The notes under the pieces are model-generated. The model was not told the DNA's origin. It saw only the letters and a list, made by a program, of their open reading frames with translations, and searched no databases. Below are positions 25,649 through 37,201 of a stretch of 64,000 bases of DNA, in pieces. How positions within the stretch are numbered: position 1 is the stretch's first letter; each line of letters starts with the position of its first letter. This stretch comes from Planifilum fulgidum. GTDB lineage: Bacteria; Bacillota; Bacilli; Thermoactinomycetales; DSM-44946. The position numbers and the translations under genes were made by a program. The stretch is taken from the NCBI RefSeq assembly GCF_900113175.1, contig NZ_FOOK01000005.1, positions 62,001-126,000 of the forward strand, read 5' to 3'.

Positions 25649-26791
25649 ATGGAGTTTCGATTGAGCGAAGAACATGAAATGATGCGGAAAATGGTCCGGG
25701 AGTTCGCGGAAAAGGAAGTGGCTCCCACCGCCGCGGAGCGGGACGAGAAGGAGGAATTCGACCGGTCCCTCTTCGACAAGATGGCGGAGCTGGGGCTGAC
25801 GGGAATTCCCTGGCCGGAGGAGGAGGGGGGCGTCGGCGCCGACTATCTGAGCTATGTGATCGCGGTGGAGGAGTTGTCCCGGGTGGATGCTTCCGTCGGC
25901 GTCACCCTGTCCGCCCACATCTCCCTCGCCAGCTGGCCGATTCACAAATTCGGGACGGCGGAGCAGAAACAGCGCTTCCTGCGTCCCCTGGCGGAGGGGA
26001 AAAAATTGGGCGCCTTCGGCCTGACGGAGCCGGGATCCGGCTCGGATGCGGCCGGGATGCGGACCACCGCCGTTCGGGACGGGGATTCCTACGTGCTGAA
26101 CGGGAGCAAAATTTTTATCACCAACGGCGGGGAGGCGGAAATCTACGTCGTCTTCGCCCTCACCGACCCGGAAAAGAAACACCGCGGAATCACCGCCTTC
26201 ATCGTGGAAAAGGGAACGCCGGGATTCTCCTTCGGGAAGAAAGAGCAAAAGCTGGGCATCCGGTCTTCTCCCACGCTGGAAATCCTCTTTGACAACTGCC
26301 GGATTCCCGCCGAAAACCGTTTGGGCGAAGAGGGCGAAGGTTTCAAAATCGCCATGATGACCCTGGACGGCGGGCGGAACGGCATCGCCGCCCAGGCGGT
26401 GGGGATCGCTCAGGGCGCCTTCGATGCGGCCCTCGCCTACGCCAAGGAGCGGGAGCAGTTCGGCAAACCGATCGCCGCACAACAGGCGATCCAGTTCAAA
26501 CTGGCCGACATGGCCACCCGGATTGAAGCGTCCCGCCTGCTCACCTACCAGGCGGCATGGCTGGAAAGCCGGGGGCTTCCCTACGGAAAGGCGTCGGCGA
26601 TGGCGAAGCTGTTCGCCGGGGATACCGCCATGGATGTGACCATCGAGGCGGTGCAGATCTTCGGAGGATACGGTTACACCCGGGAGTATCCGGTGGAGCG
26701 GATGATGCGGGATGCCAAGATCACGCAAATCTACGAAGGCACCAACGAGATTCAGCGGCTGGTGATCGCCCGCCACCTGCTGAAGGATTGA
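25649..26791 (+). CDS. Acyl-CoA dehydrogenase 2
   Basis: A 380-residue second acyl-CoA dehydrogenase, clearly paralogous to the one before it (shared [42 protein letters not shown]). It is divergent in the N-terminal and substrate-binding parts, suggesting a different acyl chain, perhaps branched (inference from the isobutyryl-CoA mutase in the operon). ATG at 25649 is spaced nine bases from GGGAG; an in-frame ATG at 25643 is too close. The 197-bp gap before it contains no gene. Confidence 0.92.
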   Translation: MEFRLSEEHEMMRKMVREFAEKEVAPTAAERDEKEEFDRSLFDKMAELGLTGIPWPEEEGGVGADYLSYVIAVEELSRVDASVGVTLSAHISLASWPIHKFGTAEQKQRFLRPLAEGKKLGAFGLTEPGSGSDAAGMRTTAVRDGDSYVLNGSKIFITNGGEAEIYVVFALTDPEKKHRGITAFIVEKGTPGFSFGKKEQKLGIRSSPTLEILFDNCRIPAENRLGEEGEGFKIAMMTLDGGRNGIAAQAVGIAQGAFDAALAYAKEREQFGKPIAAQQAIQFKLADMATRIEASRLLTYQAAWLESRGLPYGKASAMAKLFAGDTAMDVTIEAVQIFGGYGYTREYPVERMMRDAKITQIYEGTNEIQRLVIARHLLKD

Positions 26792-26803
26792 GGGGGTATC
26801 GCC

Positions 26804-27760
26804 TTGGAGGAGCTGGTCAAGGGTGTCCTGCGAAGAGACCGGCGGAGCATCGCCAGGGCCATCACCCTGATCGAGGGGGCTTCCGACGAGTCGGACGCGC
26901 TGGCGGAAGCCCTGTACCCCCATACGGGAAAGGCTTATGTGGTGGGCGTCACCGGGCCGCCGGGGGCCGGAAAAAGCACGCTGCTGAACCGGCTGATCGC
27001 CCACTTGCGGGGCGAGGGACTGACGGTGGGCGTGATCGCCGTCGATCCCACCAGCCCTTTCTCCGGCGGAGCCCTGCTGGGGGACCGGGTGCGGATGACG
27101 GAGCACGCCGTGGATGAGGGCGTCTTCATCCGCAGCATGGGCACCCGCGGCCACCTGGGCGGGCTGGCGGCTGCCACCCAGGACGCGGTGCGGGTGCTGG
27201 ACGCCGCCGGTTATGACATCATCCTGGTGGAGACGGTGGGGGTCGGCCAGACGGAACTGACGATCATGGAGCTGGCGGACACGGTGGTCCTGGTGCTCAC
27301 GCCGGGGGCGGGAGATATCGTGCAGGTGTGGAAAGCGGGAATCATGGAAATCGCCGATCTGTTTCTGGTGAACAAGGCCGACCGGGACGGGGCCCGGAAA
27401 TTGATCGCCGATCTGGAGGAAATGCTGGATCTGGCCGGAAAGATGGCCTGGCGTCCGCCGGTGATTCCCACCGTCGCCACCGAACGGCGGGGAATCGACG
27501 AGCTGTGGCGGCAGCTCCAACGGCACCAAACCCACCTGAAGGAGAGCGGGGAAGGGGCGGCCCGCCGCCTGGGCCACCTGCGCCGGGAGGTGCGGAGGCG
27601 GATGGAACACCGGCTGCGGCAGCGCCTTTCGGAACTGATGGATGAGCCCGCCTTCCGGGAAGATCTGGACCGGCTCCACCGCAGGGAAGAGGTGCCCCAC
27701 CGGCTGGTTCGCAAATGGCTCGCCCGCCTGTTGGCCGGGGAAAGGGGGGGATCGTCGTGA
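26804..27760 (+). CDS. meaB: MeaB-type G-protein chaperone of B12-dependent acyl-CoA mutases
   Basis: A 318-residue GTPase of the MeaB/ArgK family that gates cobalamin loading and protects AdoCbl-dependent acyl-CoA mutases. It has Walker A GPPGAGKST, a [16 protein letters not shown] switch region, VETVGVGQTE (switch/Walker B) and the NKAD base-specificity motif. The TTG start is preceded by GAGGGGG. The downstream mutase IcmF already contains a fused G-domain, so this stand-alone protein may serve that mutase redundantly or another mutase elsewhere. Its stop overlaps the TetR start (GTGA). Confidence 0.92.
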   Translation: MEELVKGVLRRDRRSIARAITLIEGASDESDALAEALYPHTGKAYVVGVTGPPGAGKSTLLNRLIAHLRGEGLTVGVIAVDPTSPFSGGALLGDRVRMTEHAVDEGVFIRSMGTRGHLGGLAAATQDAVRVLDAAGYDIILVETVGVGQTELTIMELADTVVLVLTPGAGDIVQVWKAGIMEIADLFLVNKADRDGARKLIADLEEMLDLAGKMAWRPPVIPTVATERRGIDELWRQLQRHQTHLKESGEGAARRLGHLRREVRRRMEHRLRQRLSELMDEPAFREDLDRLHRREEVPHRLVRKWLARLLAGERGGSS

Positions 27761-28398
27761 ACCAGCGCGGCAAACCGATTCCGTCTCTCATCAAGAATCA
27801 GCGGCTGGTCGAACAGCGGCGGCGGCAGATCGTCCAGGGGGCCGTCGACCTGTTCGTCCGCAAGGGTTTTCACAAGACGACCACCCGGGAAATCGCCCGG
27901 GCCTGCGGTCTCAGCATCGGCACGATGTACGAATATATCCAGACCAAGGAGGATGTCCTCTACCTGGTCTGCGACTATATCCATTCCGAACTGGAGCGGA
28001 GGCTGACCGAGGCCATCCGCGAAGAGGACTCCGGCCGGGAGAGCCTGAAGAAGGCGATCGCCCAGCTGTTCCGCGTCATGGGGGAGATGTCCGATTACGT
28101 CCTTCTGATCTACCAGGAGACCAAGTCGCTCCCGAAGGAGACGATGAAATATGTCCTTAAGAAGGAAGAGGAGATCACCGGCCATTTTGAGCGGATCCTG
28201 GAAAAGGGAATCCGGGACGGCACCCTCTCCCTCTCCCCCTCCTCGGTCAAGCTGATGGCCCACAACATCATGGTGATGGGACAGATGTGGACCTTCCGCC
28301 GCTGGGTCCTGGCCCGGCATTACAGCCTGGAAGAATATACACGGCTCCAGACGGCGCTGTTGCTGCGCGATCTGAGTTTGGACGAAGGAGGCGGATGA
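27757..28398 (+). CDS. TetR/AcrR-family transcriptional regulator
   Basis: 213 residues. An N-terminal TetR helix-turn-helix ([32 protein letters not shown]-type layout, with [17 protein letters not shown]) and a helical ligand-binding C-terminal domain. GTG start overlaps the meaB stop and ATGA at the 3' end overlaps the icmF start, so it is translationally embedded in the operon. Likely senses an acyl-CoA and represses this operon; the palindrome at 22123 is a candidate target (inference). Confidence 0.9.
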   Translation: MNQRGKPIPSLIKNQRLVEQRRRQIVQGAVDLFVRKGFHKTTTREIARACGLSIGTMYEYIQTKEDVLYLVCDYIHSELERRLTEAIREEDSGRESLKKAIAQLFRVMGEMSDYVLLIYQETKSLPKETMKYVLKKEEEITGHFERILEKGIRDGTLSLSPSSVKLMAHNIMVMGQMWTFRRWVLARHYSLEEYTRLQTALLLRDLSLDEGGG

Positions 28399-31300
28399 GT
28401 GTGGAGGCGGAGATCTACCGAACGAAACACACGGTGCGTTTCGTGACCGCCGCCAGCCTGTTTGACGGCCACGACGCGTCGATCAACCTGTTCCGGCGCC
28501 TGCTGCAGGCTTCGGGCGCCGAAGTGATTCACCTGGGACACAACCGCTCCGTGGACGAAATCGTCGAAGCGGCCATCCAGGAAGATGTTCAGGGAATTGC
28601 CGTCTCTTCCTATCAGGGAGGGCACATCGAGTTTTTCAAATATATGATCGACCTGCTCAAGGAGCGGGGAGCGTCCCACATCAAGGTCTTCGGCGGAGGG
28701 GGCGGCGTCATCGTTCCCCGGGAAATCCGCGAGCTGGAGGCCTACGGCGTGGCCAAGATCTTCTCGCCGGAGGACGGGCGGAGGATGGGGCTCCAGGGGA
28801 TGATCAACCACATGCTCCGCGAAACCGATTTCCCCACCGTCAACAAAATCACTTGGGAGGCGGACCGCCTCGCCGAAGGGGATCGCCGCGCCATCGCCCG
28901 GCTGATCACCCTGGCGGAGCGGGCGGCCGGCGGCGATCTGCCGGAAAAGGTGGATATCCTTGGGGCCCTGGAGGAGAAGGCACCGGAACGGGACAAGGTG
29001 CCGGTGCTGGGGATCACCGGAACCGGGGGTGCGGGGAAGAGCTCCCTGACCGATGAACTGGTCCTGCGCTTTCTGGAGGATTTTTCGGACAAAAAAGTGG
29101 CCGTCCTTTCGGTGGACCCCTCCAAGCAGAAGACGGGCGGCGCCCTCCTGGGAGACCGCATCCGGATGAACGCCGTGCATCATCCCCGGGTATACATGCG
29201 CAGTCTGGCCACGCGGCGCACCCGCTCGGAGCTGAGCGCGGGGATTCGAGAAGCCATTTCAATCGTGAAGCGGGCCGGCTACGATTTCATCATCGTGGAG
29301 ACCAGCGGAATCGGTCAGGGGGACGCCGCGATCGTGGAGGTGAGCGACATCTCCCTCTACGTGATGACCGCCGAGTACGGCGCCCCCTCCCAGCTGGAAA
29401 AGATTGAGATGCTGGATTTTGCCGACCTGGTGGCGATCAACAAGTTTGACCGGAAGGGTTCCGAAGACGCGCTGCGGGACGTGCGCAAACAGTACAAGCG
29501 GAACCACCGGCTCTTCGACGTTCCCGATGAGCGGCTGCCGATCTACGGTACGATGGCCAACCGCTTCCACGATCCCGGGGTGAACCGGCTGTACCGGGCG
29601 GTGATCGACAAAATCAATGAAAAGATGGGACTCGGCTGGGTCTCCTCCCTTCCGGAGGAGACGCGTTCCCCGGGCATCCACCACATCATTCCCCCGGAGC
29701 GTTCCAACTATTTGCGGGAAATCGCCCAAACGGTCCGGGAATACCGCCGGGAGGTGGAGGAACAATCCCGGGTGGCCCGTCGGCTGTACCAGCTGAAGGG
29801 TGCCCGCGAATCCCTTGAGGGTTCCGCGCCGCAAGAGGTGATCGATTCGCTGGATCGGGAAATCGAAAGGGAATCGGCGCGGCTTGCCCCCGAAAACAAA
29901 AAGATCCTGGAAGAGTGGCCCGAGCTGAAGAAGCGGTATGCGCAGGATGAGTACGTCTACAAGGTGCGGGACCGGGAAATCCGCATGCCCCTCTTCACCG
30001 AAACCCTGGCCGGCAGCCGGATTCCCAAGGTGGCCCTGCCCCGCTTCGAAGACTGGGGCGACATCCTGCGCTGGTCCCTGCTGGAAAATGTGCCCGGCCG
30101 CTTCCCCTACACCGCCGGGGTGTATCCCCTGAAGCGGACGGATGAGGATCCCAAGCGCCAATTTGCCGGGGAAGGCACGCCGGAGCGGACCAATCGCCGA
30201 TTCCACTATCTGTCCAAAAACGATACCGCCAAGCGTCTGTCCACCGCCTTCGATTCGGTGACTCTCTACGGGGAGGACCCCGATGAGCGGCCCGACATTT
30301 ACGGGAAGGTGGGGGAATCCGGCGTCAGCATCTGCACCCTGGACGACATGAAAAAGTTGTTTGAGGGATTCGATCTGTGCGCCCCGAACACCAGCGTTTC
30401 GATGACCATCAACGGGCCGGCCCCCATCATCCTGGCGATGTATTTCAACACCGCCATCGACCAGCAGGTGGACAAATTCCGGAAGGAACACGGCCGGGAG
30501 CCTCTAGCGGAGGAATACGAGGAGATCAAGGAGCGCACCCTGCGCTCGGTGCGCGGCACGGTTCAGGCGGACATCCTGAAGGAGGACCAGGGGCAGAACA
30601 CCTGCATCTTTTCCACGGAGTTCGCCCTGAAGATGATGGGAGACATCCAGGAATACTTCATCGAGCACGGCATCCGGAATTACTATTCCGTCAGCATTTC
30701 CGGATACCACATCGCCGAGGCCGGGGCCAATCCCATCACCCAATTGGCCTTCACCCTGGCCAATGCCTTCACCTATGTGGAGTACTACCGGAGCCGCGGG
30801 ATGAAGGTGGACGATTTCGCCCCCAACTTTTCCTTCTTCTTCAGCAACGGGATGGATGCCGAGTATGCGGTGATCGGCCGGGTGGCCCGCAGGATCTGGG
30901 CGATCGCGATGAAGCGTCTCTACGGGGCGAACGAGCGGAGCCAGAAGCTGAAGTACCACATCCAGACCTCGGGACGCTCCCTCCACGCCCAGGAGGTGGA
31001 CTTCAACGACATCCGGACCACCCTGCAGGCGCTGATGGCCATCTACGACCAGTGCAATTCCCTGCACACCAACGCCTATGACGAGGCGATCACCACGCCC
31101 ACCGAAGAGTCGGTCCGCCGGGCGATGGCCATTCAGCTGATCATCACCAAGGAGCTGGGACTGGCCAAAAACGAGAACCCGCTGCAGGGATCCTTCATCA
31201 TCGAGGAATTGACCGATCTGGTGGAGGAGGCCGTGCTCCGGGAATTCGAGCGGATCAGCGACCGCGGGGGCGTGCTCGGGGCGATGGAAATGATGTACCA

Positions 31301-31649
31301 GCGGAGCAAGATCCAGGAGGAATCGCTCCTCTACGAGACGAAGAAACATTCCGGAGAGCTGCCGATCATCGGCGTCAACACCTTCCTCAACCCCAATCCG
31401 CCGGAGGATGTGGAGCTGCCCCTCACCCGGGCGACCAAGGAGGAGAAGGATGCGCAGATCCGAAACCTGCGGGCGTTCCAGGAGCGCAACCGGGACAAGG
31501 CGCCGGCGGCCCTGGCCCGGCTGAAGCAGGTGGCCCGGGAGGGGGGCAACCTGTTCGCGGAACTGATGGAAACCGTCAAGGTGGCCAGCCTGGGTCAGAT
31601 CACCTCCGCCCTTTACGAAGTGGGCGGCCGGTACCGGCGAAACATGTGA
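28395..31649 (+). CDS. icmF: Fused isobutyryl-CoA mutase IcmF
   Basis: 1084 residues, the full fused form. The N-terminal cobalamin-binding domain (DGHDASIN, about residues 20-150) is followed by a MeaB-like G-domain with Walker A GTGGAGKS near 215. The C-terminal acyl-CoA mutase TIM barrel spans about 560-1080 and contains [19 protein letters not shown] and [11 protein letters not shown]. It interconverts isobutyryl-CoA and n-butyryl-CoA, and in some homologues isovaleryl/pivalyl-CoA, using AdoCbl and GTP. ATG overlaps the TetR stop and follows GAAGGAGG. Linking branched-chain and straight-chain acyl-CoA fits the dehydrogenases upstream. Confidence 0.95.
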   Translation: MSVEAEIYRTKHTVRFVTAASLFDGHDASINLFRRLLQASGAEVIHLGHNRSVDEIVEAAIQEDVQGIAVSSYQGGHIEFFKYMIDLLKERGASHIKVFGGGGGVIVPREIRELEAYGVAKIFSPEDGRRMGLQGMINHMLRETDFPTVNKITWEADRLAEGDRRAIARLITLAERAAGGDLPEKVDILGALEEKAPERDKVPVLGITGTGGAGKSSLTDELVLRFLEDFSDKKVAVLSVDPSKQKTGGALLGDRIRMNAVHHPRVYMRSLATRRTRSELSAGIREAISIVKRAGYDFIIVETSGIGQGDAAIVEVSDISLYVMTAEYGAPSQLEKIEMLDFADLVAINKFDRKGSEDALRDVRKQYKRNHRLFDVPDERLPIYGTMANRFHDPGVNRLYRAVIDKINEKMGLGWVSSLPEETRSPGIHHIIPPERSNYLREIAQTVREYRREVEEQSRVARRLYQLKGARESLEGSAPQEVIDSLDREIERESARLAPENKKILEEWPELKKRYAQDEYVYKVRDREIRMPLFTETLAGSRIPKVALPRFEDWGDILRWSLLENVPGRFPYTAGVYPLKRTDEDPKRQFAGEGTPERTNRRFHYLSKNDTAKRLSTAFDSVTLYGEDPDERPDIYGKVGESGVSICTLDDMKKLFEGFDLCAPNTSVSMTINGPAPIILAMYFNTAIDQQVDKFRKEHGREPLAEEYEEIKERTLRSVRGTVQADILKEDQGQNTCIFSTEFALKMMGDIQEYFIEHGIRNYYSVSISGYHIAEAGANPITQLAFTLANAFTYVEYYRSRGMKVDDFAPNFSFFFSNGMDAEYAVIGRVARRIWAIAMKRLYGANERSQKLKYHIQTSGRSLHAQEVDFNDIRTTLQALMAIYDQCNSLHTNAYDEAITTPTEESVRRAMAIQLIITKELGLAKNENPLQGSFIIEELTDLVEEAVLREFERISDRGGVLGAMEMMYQRSKIQEESLLYETKKHSGELPIIGVNTFLNPNPPEDVELPLTRATKEEKDAQIRNLRAFQERNRDKAPAALARLKQVAREGGNLFAELMETVKVASLGQITSALYEVGGRYRRNM

Positions 31650-31679
31650 TGGACGTCGGACGGACCGGATTCGGCAGGC

Positions 31680-31722
31680 GGCTGAGGCGGCCTCTTGCGG
31701 CGGGGGCTCCTCAGCCCTTTTT
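31680..31722 (+). terminator. Rho-independent terminator of the acyl-CoA operon
   Basis: GGCTGAGG/CCTCAGCC stem (31680-31687 with 31709-31716) with a structured 21-nt loop, followed by CTTTTT. Confidence 0.75.
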
Positions 31723-31810
31723 ATGAAATCCGGTGTCGGCGGCGCCCGAAGCGGCCCGGGAACCCCGGCCAAGCGTTTGTCCGCCCTGGTTTCCGATCGG
31801 GGGAATATGG

Positions 31811-31838
31811 TTGACTTCCCACCTTTTTTGGATAAAAT
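31811..31838 (+). promoter_or_regulatory. Sigma-A promoter of rpoE
   Basis: TTGACT (31811-31816), 16-bp spacer, TAAAAT (31833-31838), 65 bp upstream of the rpoE start. Confidence 0.7.
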
Positions 31839-31902
31839 AGACCTACGTGAAACCGTTTGATCCAGGGTGAACCGGGTCATATAGGAAGGGGATGTGTCCG
31901 GC

Positions 31903-32382
31903 GTGAGCGAAAATCTGGCTGCCCAACTGACCGAAGAGGAATTGCGGGAAATGCCCATGGTGGATCTTGTCCACAAGATCCTGCAGAGCAAGGGAGAGCC
32001 GATGCTCTACCGGGATCTCCTTCAGGAGGTTGCCCGGTTGAAAGGATTTTCCGAAGAGGAAACGATGCGCTATATCGCCCAGCTGTACACGGAGATCAAC
32101 ATCGACGGCCGCTTTGTCTGCGTCGGCAGGAGCCTGTGGGGATTGAAGCATTGGTATCCCACCGAGCAGACCACCGATTCGGCCGTTGCCGGCAATATCA
32201 AAGACGATTTTGACGACGAGGACCTGGACGAGGAATTGTATGAGGAAGAGGAAGAAGCGCTGGATCAGGATGAATACGGGGGAAACGCCTTCGATGACGG
32301 TTTTGACGGGGATGACGTTTTCCCCGACGACGAGGACACCATGGTGAATGCCGACATGGAGGACGAGGAGGACAGTCTCTGA
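31903..32382 (+). CDS. rpoE: DNA-directed RNA polymerase delta subunit
   Basis: A 159-residue protein with an N-terminal HARE-HTH-like domain (about 1-90, MPMVDLVHKILQSKGEPMLYRDLL ... LWGLKHWYP in two pieces) and a long Asp/Glu-rich C-terminal tail. That is the hallmark of the Firmicutes delta factor, which speeds RNA polymerase recycling and lowers non-specific binding. GTG at 31903 is chosen over GTG at 31894, which would sit only two bases from GGAAGGGG. Placement directly before pyrG is conserved in bacilli. Confidence 0.94.
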   Translation: MSENLAAQLTEEELREMPMVDLVHKILQSKGEPMLYRDLLQEVARLKGFSEEETMRYIAQLYTEINIDGRFVCVGRSLWGLKHWYPTEQTTDSAVAGNIKDDFDDEDLDEELYEEEEEALDQDEYGGNAFDDGFDGDDVFPDDEDTMVNADMEDEEDSL

Positions 32383-32416
32383 CACTTTTTGGCGAAGGAG
32401 CGCCTCGACCCCTCCC

Positions 32417-34198
<1,782 letters not shown>

Positions 34199-34293
34199 GA
34201 AGAGGCGAAGAAGGGGCGCCGCGGTCCCGCGCCGATCGGCGCCTTCCGGAGAAGGGGGCTCCCCTTTTTGGGAAGTCCCGCCTTTGGTCCGTT

Positions 34294-34325
34294 CGCCCCG
34301 CGAATCACCGCGGGGCGTTTTTTAT
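34294..34325 (+). terminator. Rho-independent terminator of pyrG
   Basis: CGCCCCGCG/CGCGGGGCG stem (34294-34302 with 34309-34317), loop AATCAC, then TTTTTTATTT. Confidence 0.9.
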
Positions 34326-34353
34326 TTACAAAAAATTCGTATTTCTCCCATGC

Positions 34354-34380
34354 AGGAAAACCTTGGGCAAACTCGAAGTA
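34354..34380 (+). promoter_or_regulatory. Possible sigma-H-type promoter of spo0F
   Basis: AGGAAAA (34354-34360) and CGAAGTA (34374-34380) resemble the sigma-H elements AGGAWWW and GAATW with near-normal spacing, but the -10 has GAAGT instead of GAATT. In B. subtilis spo0F is driven by sigma-H and Spo0A; no unambiguous 0A box is seen. The remainder of the 34199-34543 gap holds only the pyrG terminator. Confidence 0.35.
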
Positions 34381-34543
34381 TACAGATAGAAGGCTAGTTC
34401 GGCCGCTTTTTCTTTTCCGCGCGGACTTGCGCCCGGACGGAAAACGCCCCGTTTCGCCTGGGTATGGCACGGCGCAAGCGGCGGCTCCGGGGAGAGGTCG
34501 ATCGGAGGAATTGGACCTTCTTCTTTTTAAAGGAGGGGTGTAG

Positions 34544-34915
34544 ATGTCGCTGCAGGATAAAAAGGTTCTGGTGGTGGATGACCAGTACGGCATTCGCGTC
34601 CTGCTGAAAGAGGTGTTTTCAAAGGACGGTTTTTGTGTCTACCAGGCGGAAAACGGGCAAGTGGCGCTGGAGATGATCCAAAAGGTCCGTCCGGATCTGA
34701 TCCTGTTGGACATGAAAATGCCGGGAATGGACGGGATCGAGTTTCTTCGCCGGCTTCAGGGCGTCCAGCCGATGCCCAAGGTGATCATGATGACGGCCTA
34801 CGGGGAGCTGGACTTGGTTCAGGAAGCGACGAAACTGGGCGCCTTGGCCCATTTGACCAAGCCCTTTGATATCGTGCAACTGCGCTCGGAAGTGCTCAAG
34901 CAGCTGGTGTCGTAA
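34544..34915 (+). CDS. spo0F: Sporulation phosphorelay response regulator Spo0F
   Basis: A 123-residue single-domain receiver without an output domain. The acidic pair Asp12/Asp13, phosphorylation site Asp56 (LLDMKMPG), Thr84 and Lys106 are all present, each two positions later than in B. subtilis Spo0F. It accepts phosphate from sporulation kinases and passes it to Spo0B in the relay to Spo0A. The neighbourhood pyrG-spo0F-fba is conserved in bacilli, which separates it from ordinary CheY-like proteins. ATG is preceded by AAAGGAGG. It is followed by kal rather than directly by fba. Confidence 0.94.
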   Translation: MSLQDKKVLVVDDQYGIRVLLKEVFSKDGFCVYQAENGQVALEMIQKVRPDLILLDMKMPGMDGIEFLRRLQGVQPMPKVIMMTAYGELDLVQEATKLGALAHLTKPFDIVQLRSEVLKQLVS

Positions 34916-34950
34916 CACCGGTTTTTTCAGGAGATGGGGAGGGAACGGAA

Positions 34951-35358
34951 TTGACCCGGTTGGAAGCGAAGATCCGCATTCGGCTCAGTCAGTCGGACGC
35001 CCATTACGGCGGCAATCTGGTGGACGGAGCGCGCATTTTGGCCCTGTTCGGCGATGTGGCCACCGAGCTCCTGATCCGTCACGACGGCGATGAGGGGCTT
35101 TTCGTCGCTTATGATTCGGTCGAGTTTTGCGCTCCGGTTTACGCCGGGGATTTTATCGAAGCGGTCGGTTGGCTGGAGAAAGTGGGCAACACGTCCCGGC
35201 GGATGCGCTTTGCCGCCTACAAGGTGATCGAGGCGGGCATCGATCCCAAGGTTCCTTCGGCCGCCCGGGTTCTGGAGGAGCCGATCCTGGTGACCCGGGC
35301 ATCGGGAACCTGCGTCGTGCCCAAGGAACGTCAGCGGCGCTCGGGTGGAGGGGAATGA
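34951..35358 (+). CDS. kal: 3-aminobutyryl-CoA ammonia-lyase
   Basis: A 135-residue hotdog-fold enzyme (EC 4.3.1.14) that eliminates ammonia from L-3-aminobutyryl-CoA to give crotonyl-CoA, the last step of the lysine aminomutase pathway. It is recognised by the conserved [20 protein letters not shown] and LFGDVATEL stretches. TTG start with GGGGAGG about ten bases upstream. It lies between spo0F and kce, 24 kb from the other lysine genes, and its end abuts the kce start (2 nt apart). No separate promoter or sigma-54 site was seen in the 35-nt gap to spo0F, so it may be co-transcribed with spo0F. Confidence 0.9.
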   Translation: MTRLEAKIRIRLSQSDAHYGGNLVDGARILALFGDVATELLIRHDGDEGLFVAYDSVEFCAPVYAGDFIEAVGWLEKVGNTSRRMRFAAYKVIEAGIDPKVPSAARVLEEPILVTRASGTCVVPKERQRRSGGGE

Positions 35359-35359
35359 G

Positions 35360-36172
35360 ATGGACAAGCTGATCATCACCGCGGCGCTGGTGGGAGCGGA
35401 AGTGACCCGGGAGGACACCCCCCATTTGCCCGTCACTCCGGAGGAGATCGGTCAGGCGGCGGCGGAGGCCCGGGAGGCGGGGGCGTCGATCGCCCACATC
35501 CACGTCCGGGACGCCGACGGAAAGCCCAGTCAGGACCGGGAACTGTACCGCCGGGCGATCGAGGAGATTCGCAAACGGTGTGACATCATCATACAAGTGT
35601 CTACAGGGGGAGCCGTCGGCATGACCGCCGAGGAGCGGCTTCAGCCCGTCGCGTTGCGTCCGGAAATGGCCACCTTGACGACGGGAACGGTCAATTTCGG
35701 GGACGGGGTGTTCCTCAACCCGCCGCGGGAAATTGAACATTTTGCGAAAGTGATGCAGGAATACGGCGTGCGCCCCGAATTCGAAATTTTCGATGTGGGA
35801 ATGATCCGTAACGCCCTGTCTCTGGTGAAAAAGGGGCTGGTGACGGGTCACCTCCATTTCGACTTCGTCATGGGGGTGCCGGGGGGCATTCCGGCCACGG
35901 CGGAGAACCTGCTGCACCTCTTGAGACAACTGCCGGAGGGGGCGACGTGGACGGTGGCCGGCGTCGGGCGGGCGCAGCTGCCCATGGCGGTGTTGGGCAT
36001 CGTCCTGGGCGGGCACGTCCGGGTGGGGCTGGAGGACAACATCTGGTACCGGAAGGGACAGCTGGCCACCAATGCCCAGCTGGTGGCCCGCGTGGTCCGC
36101 ATCGCCCGGGAGATGGACCGGGACATCGCCACCCCCGATGAGGCCCGCCGCCTGTTGGGCCTGAGCGGGTAA
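35360..36172 (+). CDS. kce: 3-keto-5-aminohexanoate cleavage enzyme
   Basis: A 270-residue zinc-dependent BKACE-family TIM barrel (EC 2.3.1.247) that condenses 5-amino-3-oxohexanoate with acetyl-CoA and cleaves it to L-3-aminobutyryl-CoA and acetoacetate. Zinc ligands are visible in HIHVRD near the N-terminus, and the family signatures VQVSTGGAVGM-type and GVGRAQLPMA are present. BKACE paralogs act on other beta-keto acids, but adjacency to kal makes the lysine-pathway assignment strong. ATG at 35360 follows GTGGAGGGG. Confidence 0.91.
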   Translation: MDKLIITAALVGAEVTREDTPHLPVTPEEIGQAAAEAREAGASIAHIHVRDADGKPSQDRELYRRAIEEIRKRCDIIIQVSTGGAVGMTAEERLQPVALRPEMATLTTGTVNFGDGVFLNPPREIEHFAKVMQEYGVRPEFEIFDVGMIRNALSLVKKGLVTGHLHFDFVMGVPGGIPATAENLLHLLRQLPEGATWTVAGVGRAQLPMAVLGIVLGGHVRVGLEDNIWYRKGQLATNAQLVARVVRIAREMDRDIATPDEARRLLGLSG

Positions 36173-36179
36173 CCTGTTA

Positions 36180-36208
36180 TTGGACCTTGTCTGCTCCAGT
36201 GATATAAT
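36180..36208 (+). promoter_or_regulatory. Sigma-A promoter of fba
   Basis: TTGGAC (36180-36185), 17-bp spacer, extended -10 TGATATAAT (TATAAT 36203-36208), starting just after the kce stop. It gives the glycolytic gene expression independent of the lysine genes upstream. Confidence 0.8.
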
Positions 36209-36253
36209 GCAATGGGAAGATCCCGCACACATACCGACAGGGGGGTTTTTTGG

Positions 36254-37108
36254 ATGCCGCTCGTACCGATGTCCCATTTTCTCCCGCGAGCCAAGCAGGA
36301 AGGATATGCCGTCGGTCAGTTCAATATCAACAACCTGGAGTTCACCCAAGCGATCACCGAGGCGGCCAAGGAAGAGCGTTCCCCGCTCATTTTCGGGGCG
36401 AGTGAAGGTGCCATCAAGTACATGGGGCTGAAGAACGTGGTCGCGCTGGCCCGGGCGGCCGCCGAGGAGTCCGGACTGCCCGTGGCGCTTCACCTGGACC
36501 ACGGCAGCAGCTTTGAAATGGTGATGAAGTGCATCCGGGCCGGATTTTCGTCGGTGATGTTCGACGGGTCCCACTATCCCTTTGAGGAGAACCTCCGCCT
36601 GACGAAAAAAGTGGTGGAAGCCGCCCATGCCGTCGGCGTCTCCGTGGAAGGGGAGCTGGGCACCATCGGCGGTGTGGAGGACGATCTGAAGGTGGACGAT
36701 GAGGATGCCCACCTCGCCGATCCGGAGGAGGCGATCCGCTTCTGGGAGGAGACCCGCGTCGATGCCTTGGCCATCGCGGTGGGAACCGCCCACGGCATGT
36801 ACAAGGGCGAACCGAAGATCCGCTTTGACATCATCGAAAAGGTGAGCAAAAATATTGAAGCACCGATCGTTCTTCACGGCGGTTCCGGTGTGCCGGATGA
36901 ATCGATCCGCCGATCGATTTCCCTCGGGGTGGGTAAAATCAATGTGAATACGGAAAATCAGGTGGCCTTCACCCAAAAGGTCCGTGCCCTTCTGGAGGAA
37001 AAGCCGGATCTGATCGACCCCCGGAAATATCTAGGCCCCGCCCGGGAAGCGATCAAAGAGGTGGTCAAGGAGAAAATGCGCCTTTTCGGCAGTTCCGGAA
37101 AGGCTTGA
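36254..37108 (+). CDS. fbaA: Class II fructose-1,6-bisphosphate aldolase
   Basis: A 284-residue zinc-dependent aldolase cleaving fructose-1,6-bisphosphate to glyceraldehyde-3-phosphate and dihydroxyacetone phosphate. Motifs include VALHLDHGSSFE (zinc His and catalytic Asp), VEGELGTIGGVED, GTAHGMYKG, and HGGSGVPDE with a second zinc His. ATG at 36254 lies eight bases after a GGGGGG ribosome binding site. Keeps its conserved place upstream of tal and murA. Confidence 0.96.
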   Translation: MPLVPMSHFLPRAKQEGYAVGQFNINNLEFTQAITEAAKEERSPLIFGASEGAIKYMGLKNVVALARAAAEESGLPVALHLDHGSSFEMVMKCIRAGFSSVMFDGSHYPFEENLRLTKKVVEAAHAVGVSVEGELGTIGGVEDDLKVDDEDAHLADPEEAIRFWEETRVDALAIAVGTAHGMYKGEPKIRFDIIEKVSKNIEAPIVLHGGSGVPDESIRRSISLGVGKINVNTENQVAFTQKVRALLEEKPDLIDPRKYLGPAREAIKEVVKEKMRLFGSSGKA

Positions 37109-37201
37109 GGTGCGCCGCGTGAAAAGGCCTTGGCCCGCCTTTTCGCTCGAAGGCGCAGGAAGTGAATCCATTTCGCCGAACTTGCACAAGGAGGAGTCGC
37201 C

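Noticed and set aside
34440-34480. TGGCACG-like sequence near 34466 as a second sigma-54 promoter for kal-kce
   Set aside because: The -12 element is absent (GCGCAAGC instead of TTGC at the right distance), and it lies upstream of spo0F.
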